6,235 bases of DNA. It comes from Gammaproteobacteria bacterium (GTDB taxonomy: Bacteria > Pseudomonadota > Gammaproteobacteria > Steroidobacterales > Steroidobacteraceae). The position numbers were made by a program, and so were the translations under genes. The stretch spans positions 1 through 6,235 of the forward strand of contig JASHTN010000164.1 in NCBI GenBank assembly GCA_030040525.1. Reading direction: 5' to 3'. Numbering within the stretch: the first letter of the stretch is position 1; each line of letters starts with the position of its first letter. Below the pieces are notes generated by a model. That model searched no databases. It was not told the DNA's origin and was given only the letters and a program-made list of their open reading frames with translations. Positions 4,594 to 6,235 of the stretch are shown here, piece by piece.

Positions 4594-6235
4594 GCGGTCG
4601 GGCCTGCTGCGGCGAGCTGGCGCAGCACGAACTGCAGAATGCCGCCGTGCCGGTAGTACTCGCGCTCCTTCGGCGTGTCGATGCGCAAGCGCGCCTTGAA
4701 TTGCACGGCGGGACCCTGCTCGGGAGTCGCGCTCACGGTCACCTCGCGGGCACCGGGCGCGCTCAGTCCGGTGATGTCGAACACCTCGCGGCCGCTCAGC
4801 TTCAGCGCCGCGACGCTCTGACCCGGCAGGAACTGCAGCGGCGCCACCCCCATGCCGATCAGGTTGGAGCGGTGGATGCGCTCGAAGCTCTCCGCGATGA
4901 CGGCGCGCACGCCGAGCAGCATCGTGCCCTTGGCGGCCCAGTCGCGCGAGGAGCCCGCGCCGTACTCGCGGCCGGCGAGCACCACCAGCGGCACGCCCTC
5001 CTGGCGGTAGCGCATCGCGGCATCGTAGATCGAGGCCTGTGCGCCATCGGGCAGGTGCACGGTCACACCGCCTTCCACCCCGGGCACGAGCAGGTTGCGC
5101 AGCCGGATGTTGGCGAAGGTGCCGCGCACCATCACCTCGTGATTGCCGCGGCGCGCGCCGTAGGAGTTAAAGTCCTTCGGCTCGACTCCCTGCTCGATGA
5201 GGTAACGCGCCGCCGGGCTGCTGCGCGCGATGTTGCCGGCCGGCGAGATGTGGTCGGTCGTCACCGAGTCGCCGAGCACCGCGAGTGCGCGCGCGCCGCG
5301 CACGTCCGCGAGCGCTGCGGGCTGCAGGCTCATGCCCTCGAAGTAGGGCGGGTTCTTCACGTAGGTCGACTTCGCATCCCAGGCGTAGAGCTTGCCGGCC
5401 GGCACCTTGATGCCGGTCCAGTTCTCATCGCCCTGGAACACGCTGGCGTAGCGCTGGCGGAACATCTGCGCGTCGATCGAGCGCGTCACGAGCTCCTGCA
5501 CCTCCGCATCGCTCGGCCAGATGTCGGCGAGCATGACCGGCTTGCCGTCGCTGCCTAAGCCGAGCGGCTCGCGCGTGAGGTCGATGTCGAGCGTGCCGGC
5601 GAGCGCATACGCCACCACCAGCGGCGGCGAGGCCAGGAAGTTCATGCGCGTCTCCGGATGCACGCGGCCTTCGAAGTTGCGGTTCCCGGAGAGCACCGAG
5701 CAGGCGGTGAGGTCGCCGGCTTTGACGGCGGCGGAGATTTCGGGCTTGAGCGGGCCGCTGTTTCCAATGCAATTGTGAACACTTACAGTGCCGGCTACGA
5801 AGGAATGCAGCTCATCCACTGCTACGTCGAATACGAGGCGCGTTCCAGCGGGACGTATGTCGGCAACCTGCAGCGAGAAAGTCGGCAGAGCCAGAGCTTC
5901 CTTGTCCGCACAATAACGGCGCCTGATGCCCGCGGCTCCGGTCCGCGGCTGCAGTCGAGCAAACCAGTCTCGGGCACCGATCTCCCTTAGCAGCCCTACG
6001 GGTGACGGAAAATCGCTACTAGCCCGGTGCCGTGGCGTGAACCACTTGGCCCCGACTATCGGGGGTAGGCGAGTAAAGTTGGTGTGACCTTCGAGCAGCG
6101 CGTAGTGCGGAAAAAGCGTTGTCTCCAAAGTCATCAATTCGGCGGCCGCAATGCGGCGGGTCTGCTGAAAGCTGAAGTCGTGGTTCTGATGCAGGGCTTC
6201 AATGCGGTCAGCCATCCAGAGGCGTTGTCGATTGA
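4590..6235 (-). CDS. acnA: Aconitate hydratase AcnA, C-terminal part, containing the C-terminal part of an intein (5' end outside the window)
   Basis: Aconitase interconverts citrate and isocitrate in the TCA cycle in the cytoplasm, using a [4Fe-4S] cluster. The last 393 codons (to 5771) are AcnA: C-I-G-N-S-G-P-L (cluster-ligand Cys), L-S-G-N-R-N-F-E-G-R, then the swivel domain with D-S-V-T-T-D-H-I-S-P-A-G-N-I, R-G-N-H-E-V-M-V-R-G-T-F-A-N and Y-G-A-G-S-S-R-D-W-A-A-K-G (substrate-binding Ser/Arg). The length past the Cys agrees with E. coli-type AcnA. Upstream of the Cys the frame continues without a stop for 154 codons that are not aconitase but an intein C-terminus; the mature enzyme therefore depends on protein splicing. 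The ATG at 6215 is inside the intein and is not the gene's start; six more codons are open to the edge. The HAD gene overlaps the stop. Confidence 0.93.
   Translation of the reverse strand, partial: NRQRLWMADRIEALHQNHDFSFQQTRRIAAAELMTLETTLFPHYALLEGHTNFTRLPPIVGAKWFTPRHRASSDFPSPVGLLREIGARDWFARLQPRTGAAGIRRRYCADKEALALPTFSLQVADIRPAGTRLVFDVAVDELHSFVAGTVSVHNCIGNSGPLKPEISAAVKAGDLTACSVLSGNRNFEGRVHPETRMNFLASPPLVVAYALAGTLDIDLTREPLGLGSDGKPVMLADIWPSDAEVQELVTRSIDAQMFRQRYASVFQGDENWTGIKVPAGKLYAWDAKSTYVKNPPYFEGMSLQPAALADVRGARALAVLGDSVTTDHISPAGNIARSSPAARYLIEQGVEPKDFNSYGARRGNHEVMVRGTFANIRLRNLLVPGVEGGVTVHLPDGAQASIYDAAMRYRQEGVPLVVLAGREYGAGSSRDWAAKGTMLLGVRAVIAESFERIHRSNLIGMGVAPLQFLPGQSVAALKLSGREVFDITGLSAPGAREVTVSATPEQGPAVQFKARLRIDTPKEREYYRHGGILQFVLRQLAAAGPTA
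5772..6235 (-). mobile_element. Intein in AcnA, C-terminal portion (N-terminal portion outside the window)
   Basis: The 154 residues visible before the aconitase Cys end with L-V-F-D-V-A-V-D-E-L-H-S-F-V-A-G (block F, with its His) and T-V-S-V-H-N (block G: penultimate His, terminal Asn at 5774-5772), immediately followed by Cys+1 (5771-5769). These are the residues needed for branched-intermediate resolution and Asn cyclisation. Before block F lies L-P-T-F-S-L-Q-V-A-D-I-R-P-A-G, the usual beta strands of the Hint fold C-terminus. Further upstream, residues such as H-Y-A-L-L-E-G-H-T-N-F and K-W-F-T-P-R-H-R match no endonuclease motif I know, and no LAGLIDADG motif is visible. Sampled 60-base lines are about 57-67% GC against 67-80% in flanking acnA, and codon choice is less G/C-ending, consistent with acquisition. 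Whether a homing endonuclease or intact block A exists cannot be seen here. Confidence 0.9.

Noticed and set aside
4647..5558. A 303-codon plus-strand frame opposite acnA
   Set aside because: The opposite strand carries unmistakable aconitase swivel-domain motifs; this frame has none.
5772..6235. Explaining the non-aconitase segment as an insertion sequence, assembly chimera or Hedgehog-type/bacterial intein-like domain
   Set aside because: The frame is uninterrupted, the splice motifs end at exactly the base before a conserved aconitase Cys, and the downstream extein is a normal enzyme; an intein explains all of this. A chimera cannot be fully excluded without the upstream sequence.

Overview
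The window comes from a GC-rich proteobacterium, most likely Gamma- or Betaproteobacteria. The evidence is the high GC with strong G/C third-position bias between about 660 and 5,760, an AcnA-type aconitase, a DipZ-type thiol transporter and a PEP-CTERM-like exported protein. Every gene I can support lies on the minus strand, so the biological order runs from the right edge to the left edge.

Right part (4590-6235): the 3' part of an aconitase gene (acnA), interrupted in frame by an intein. The last 393 codons are normal AcnA C-terminal sequence, starting exactly at the Cys of C-I-G-N-S-G, a ligand of the catalytic [4Fe-4S] cluster. The 154 codons upstream of that Cys, which run off the window still open, are not aconitase. 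They end in the C-terminal splicing motifs of an intein: block F-like V-F-D-V-A-V-D-E-L-H-S-F, then V-H-N directly before Cys+1. The N-terminal half of the intein and of aconitase lies outside the window.

Middle (3898-4593): a HAD-IB phosphatase-like gene overlapping the end of acnA. Its catalytic D-L-D-G-T motif lies upstream of the first in-frame ATG, and no ATG, GTG or TTG precedes it nearby. A CTG overlapping the acnA stop (CTGA) is the best start candidate.

Left-centre (671-3834): a compact cluster, dipZ-msrB-msrA. DipZ (CcdA membrane domain, thioredoxin domain, DipZ C-terminal domain) should carry reducing power from the cytoplasm across the membrane. MsrB has a Tat-like signal and MsrA a Sec-like signal, so they would repair methionine-R- and methionine-S-sulfoxides outside the cytoplasm. 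Both reductases lack the usual resolving cysteine, which fits direct reduction by DipZ. The DipZ linker is rich in Met and His.

Left edge (1-505): the N-terminal part of an exported protein resembling PEP-CTERM-anchored proteins, of lower GC than the redox cluster. A 165-base intergenic stretch with one weak inverted repeat separates it from msrA. No RNA genes, CRISPR arrays or insertion sequences were seen.
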